A stretch of DNA of 7,378 bases from Paracoccaceae bacterium (GTDB lineage: Bacteria > Pseudomonadota > Alphaproteobacteria > Rhodobacterales > Rhodobacteraceae): assembly GCA_003250135.1 (NCBI GenBank), contig QKHF01000269.1, positions 1 through 7,378 on the forward strand, in the 5' to 3' direction. The notes beneath the pieces were generated by a model. That model saw only the letters and a program-made list of their open reading frames with translations. It did not search any database and was not told the origin of the DNA. Shown in pieces: positions 5,936 through 7,378 of this stretch. Position numbers and translations under genes: made by a program. The number at the start of each line of letters is the position of its first letter. Positions within the stretch are counted from its first letter, which is position 1.

Positions 5936-6082
5936 TCAGAAGAGTGAGTAGAGGATCCGGTTCACGTCGTTCAGCATCGAGTGGACGCTGGAGGCCTCTA
6001 TGAGGCTGAGGCCGAAAACCAGACCCAGGGCCACGGCGAACAGCATGAACCGGCTGTCGGTGGCGACGATATCACGAGACAT
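5936..6082 (-). CDS. Small single-pass membrane protein, 48 aa
   Basis: The frame runs from ATG 6080-6082 to TGA 5936-5938. AAGGAGG lies about six bases upstream of the ATG, one of the strongest SDs in the window, and fixes this start over the longer frame that reaches 6211. The N-terminus is polar (MSRDIVATDSR), followed by a hydrophobic helix at about 12-29 (FMLFAVALGLVFGLSLIE), then an amphipathic tail (SMLNDVNRILYSLF). No cysteines are present. I do not recognise the family. The upstream region carries an 8-bp inverted repeat and the downstream side a 13-bp hairpin, so it looks like an independently transcribed gene. Confidence 0.72.
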   Translation of the reverse strand: MSRDIVATDSRFMLFAVALGLVFGLSLIEASSVHSMLNDVNRILYSLF

Positions 6083-6120
6083 GTAGCCCTCCTTGAGAGC
6101 TGTTGGGGTACGCACGCCTC

Positions 6121-6147
6121 TGCAGTCACAGGGGCTAACTGACTGCA
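6121..6147. repeat. Inverted repeat TGCAGTCA-N11-TGACTGCA, possible operator
   Basis: Perfect 8-base arms at 6121-6128 and 6140-6147 sit 39-65 bases upstream of the ATG of the 48-residue membrane protein. Centre-to-centre spacing of 19 bases would place both arms on nearly the same DNA face, as for a dimeric repressor. It may equally be a 5'-leader hairpin. The regulator is unknown. Confidence 0.4.
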
Positions 6148-6242
6148 ATGATTCCAGATTCCGCCTGAACGGTTCTTGAATGAATTGTGGCGGCGCAACA
6201 CGGCCCAACATGGCGCGACTGTGGCGCGCGTCGGGCGGGCGC

Positions 6243-6437
6243 CTAGAAGCCGAACCCCAGGAACGGCGCGATCACGTAGCGGAACAGGATCGCGACGACG
6301 ACCACGCAGGCGGCCAGCATCGGGATGTTCTTCATCCCCATCAGCCACAGCACGATGGCGACGACCACGCCGACGGCCAGCGCGCCGCCGCCGCCGAGGA
6401 TCACCCGGAACATCTCATCGGCTTCGTAGCTGTCCAT
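6243..6437 (-). CDS. Small two-helix membrane protein, 64 aa
   Basis: The frame runs from ATG 6435-6437 to TAG 6243-6245. GGGAG lies seven bases before the ATG (within GGGAGAAGG), which supports this start over the longer frame to 6632, whose extra N-terminus is arginine-rich. After the acidic start MDSYEADEMF come two hydrophobic helices: about 12-34 (glycine-rich GGGGALAVGVVVAIVLWLMG) and about 37-58 (NIPMLAACVVVVAILFRY), with a short C-terminal AP-FLGFGF tail. The short KN loop between the helices suggests a helical hairpin in the inner membrane. I do not recognise the family and assign no function. It diverges from the leader ORF/ParB-like pair. Confidence 0.72.
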   Translation of the reverse strand: MDSYEADEMFRVILGGGGALAVGVVVAIVLWLMGMKNIPMLAACVVVVAILFRYVIAPFLGFGF

Positions 6438-6557
6438 CGCCCTTCTCCCGGCGTGCTGCGGTTGCGAGACGATAGCACGCCGCCCCGCCCGCGCCAAAGG
6501 CTTGCCCGAATCCCGCCGGAGGATCAGCATCACTGGTCCAGCAGGGAGGGAACCGCC

Positions 6558-6602
6558 ATGACAGATACGACGATGCGCGCCGCGCGGCCGGACGCGGGCT
6601 GA
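6558..6602 (+). CDS. Putative 14-codon leader peptide ORF
   Basis: ATG 6558-6560 is followed by 13 more codons and TGA 6600-6602, encoding MTDTTMRAARPDAG. A very strong SD (AGGGAGGGA) lies six to eight bases upstream. The stop is four bases before the ATG of the ParB-like gene, which itself lacks an SD and has no earlier start codon in its frame. The simplest reading is a leader ORF that brings ribosomes to the downstream gene by termination-reinitiation. An alternative is that a one-base indel has separated the true N-terminus from the ParB-like gene. Expression is not shown. Confidence 0.45.
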   Translation: MTDTTMRAARPDAG

Positions 6603-6606
6603 GCCG

Positions 6607-6855
6607 ATGCTGGAGCGACACCGCTTTCCCATCGACCAGATCTACCTGCCCACGGACAAGCGGAAGGGGCTGGACGCCGCCAAGGTGGAGGCGCTGGCCG
6701 AGGCGATCATGGAGGAGGGGCAGAAGACCCCGATCCGGGTGCGGCAGGGCAATGGCCGCTACGTGCTGGTGGAGGGCGCCCACCGGCTGGAGGCGCTGAA
6801 GGCCCTCGGCGAGACCGAGGTCACCGGGTTTCTGGTGCAGGCTCGGGTGCGGTAG
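6607..6855 (+). CDS. Small ParB N-terminal (ParB/Srx) domain protein
   Basis: The product has 82 residues and consists almost only of a ParB/sulfiredoxin-type fold: the start FPIDQIYLP (7-15), a helix with VEALAEAIMEEGQKTPIRVR (27-46), and the signature VLVEGAHRLEALKALG (53-68), with GxHR as the nucleotide-binding core. There is no helix-turn-helix or C-terminal dimer domain, so it is not a chromosome-partitioning ParB. Small stand-alone proteins of this type could act as CTP- or ATP-dependent switches, but none can be assigned here. The ATG at 6607 has no SD. It is the first possible start after an in-frame stop at 6559-6561, which supports coupling to the preceding leader ORF. The GC-rich bases 6856-7052 downstream hold only short frames. 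Confidence 0.83.
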   Translation: MLERHRFPIDQIYLPTDKRKGLDAAKVEALAEAIMEEGQKTPIRVRQGNGRYVLVEGAHRLEALKALGETEVTGFLVQARVR

Positions 6856-7052
6856 GCCCCCCCTGCCCTATCCCCACATCACTGGCGCCATCGCGCCCGG
6901 CCCGAGGGTGGGCGTGTCGCGCCCGCCCATGGGGGTGAGGAGGATCAAGCGAGCCTTCCGGTGGAAGGATCGCCCGACGAACGACGGGCACGAGTAGCGG
7001 ATGCGCGTGACGCACCTGTAGAGACCGAGTCTGTGGCGTAGAGATTTATCGG
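6856..7052. other. Gene-poor spacer with a short possible remnant frame
   Basis: No gene of convincing length lies here. A plus-strand frame ends at TAG 6995-6997 and reads YPHITGAIAPGP...GVRRIKRAFRWKDR. It has no start with an SD (candidate starts are GTG 6908, GTG 6914 and ATG 6929) and would give only about 22-29 residues. It could be a tiny gene or a decayed end of one. A 6-bp hairpin, CCTTCC-GGT-GGAAGG (6954-6968), lies inside it. The spacer marks the change from high-GC DNA to the AT-richer right end. Confidence 0.3.
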
Positions 7053-7295
7053 ATGAGCGCCAATTTGACCCACCAGCAGAGCGCCATAGGAATGTCGGGA
7101 ACCTTGACTTCACGTAAAAAGAGCATAGTCTCCTTTGCCACTGTAGTGGTGTGTGCAATATCGAGTATCCTAGGGGGCATTCCAATGACAGAATGGCAGT
7201 CTTGGCACATGGAATTATTAGCATTGGGAAATATAATTGTTTACGGAACGGTTCTTTACCTAAGAAGCAAAACCGCCAGAGATTTCAGACTTTAG
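7053..7295 (+). CDS. AT-rich two-helix membrane protein, 80 aa, unknown
   Basis: The frame runs from ATG 7053-7055 to TAG 7293-7295. A hydrophilic, basic N-terminus (with SRKKS at 20-24) precedes a hydrophobic helix at about 25-44 (IVSFATVVVCAISSILGGIP) and a second at about 52-70 (ELLALGNIIVYGTVLYL), then a basic tail (RSKTARDFRL). The basic residues on both outer ends predict N- and C-termini in the cytoplasm. Neither ATG 7053 nor the inner ATG 7092 has a convincing SD, so the start is uncertain. I count about 42% GC over 7081-7320, well below the neighbouring genes, with codons such as ATA, TTA and AGA that are rare upstream. This suggests horizontal acquisition. No family recognised; a small holin-like or immunity-like role would be speculation. 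Confidence 0.55.
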   Translation: MSANLTHQQSAIGMSGTLTSRKKSIVSFATVVVCAISSILGGIPMTEWQSWHMELLALGNIIVYGTVLYLRSKTARDFRL

Positions 7296-7316
7296 CAATA
7301 TTTCTCAACCCAAATA

Positions 7317-7378
7317 ATGCGCGCAATCATTCGGTGGACGACGAAGGGCGTAATCGTCCTGAATGCCGTCCTCCTATT
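7317..7378 (+). CDS. N-terminal fragment of a putative membrane or secreted protein (partial)
   Basis: ATG 7317-7319 opens a frame that runs off the right edge. It encodes 20 residues with a basic start (MRAIIRWTTK) and then a hydrophobic run (GVIVLNAVLL), the usual shape of a signal peptide or first membrane helix. It lies 21 bases after the preceding gene's stop, so the two could be cotranscribed. No SD is seen before this ATG. An opposite-strand open frame ending near 7292 is equally open in this short stretch, so confidence is limited. Confidence 0.4.
   Translation, partial: MRAIIRWTTKGVIVLNAVLL

Noticed and set aside
6943..7045. Hairpin-rich stretch considered as a tRNA or small RNA gene.
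   Set aside because: No cloverleaf, T-loop consensus or CCA-like end can be formed; only short stems are present.
7292..7378. Minus-strand open frame entering from the right edge and ending near 7292.
   Set aside because: It is only about 28 codons with no recognisable motif; the plus-strand ATG 7317 frame has a signal-peptide shape and fits the gene direction.

Overview
This window looks like chromosomal DNA from a GC-rich alphaproteobacterium, probably close to Rhodobacterales. The evidence is the high GC of most genes, a conserved 105-residue protein of a type I recall from Rhodobacteraceae (DUF6280-like), a MEKHLA-domain protein, a small ParB-fold protein and an FNR/FixK-type operator. 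The taxonomic call is inference. I see no tRNA, rRNA, CRISPR array, transposase or phage structural gene.

Layout. Bases 1-135 are the tail of a plus-strand gene of unknown function. Bases 2759 to 142 (minus strand) hold a tightly packed cluster: a 48-residue membrane protein, a penicillin-insensitive murein endopeptidase (mepA), an exported 'esterase-like activity of phytase' family protein, and a MEKHLA (PAS-like) protein. The last three are joined by 4-base stop/start overlaps (GTGA, ATGA) and are probably translated in a coupled way. A 91-residue conserved alphaproteobacterial protein (2971-3246, plus) lies divergently across an intergenic region that carries a near-perfect FNR/FixK box, placed at -41.5 from a plausible -10 for this gene. 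Convergent to it is a 490-residue membrane-anchored DUF4034/TPR-type protein (3257-4729, minus). Divergent from that is the DUF6280-like gene (4959-5276, plus), which ends in a clear intrinsic terminator.

Bases 5577-6437 contain three consecutive very small membrane proteins on the minus strand (55, 48 and 64 residues), separated by regions with perfect inverted repeats. On the plus strand follow a 14-codon leader-like ORF with a strong Shine-Dalgarno (SD) sequence, and immediately a small ParB-N-domain protein that lacks one. From about 7050 the composition changes: my hand count gives about 42% GC over 7081-7320. This part holds a two-helix membrane protein and the start of another putative membrane or secreted protein running off the edge, which suggests acquired DNA.

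The best-supported biology is cell-wall/envelope function (MepA, exported phytase-like protein, membrane-anchored TPR protein, several small membrane proteins) and possible oxygen- or redox-responsive control of the 91-residue protein. I do not see a convincing multi-gene novel system. The most interesting leads are the FNR-type operator, the run of small membrane proteins and the leader ORF/ParB pair.
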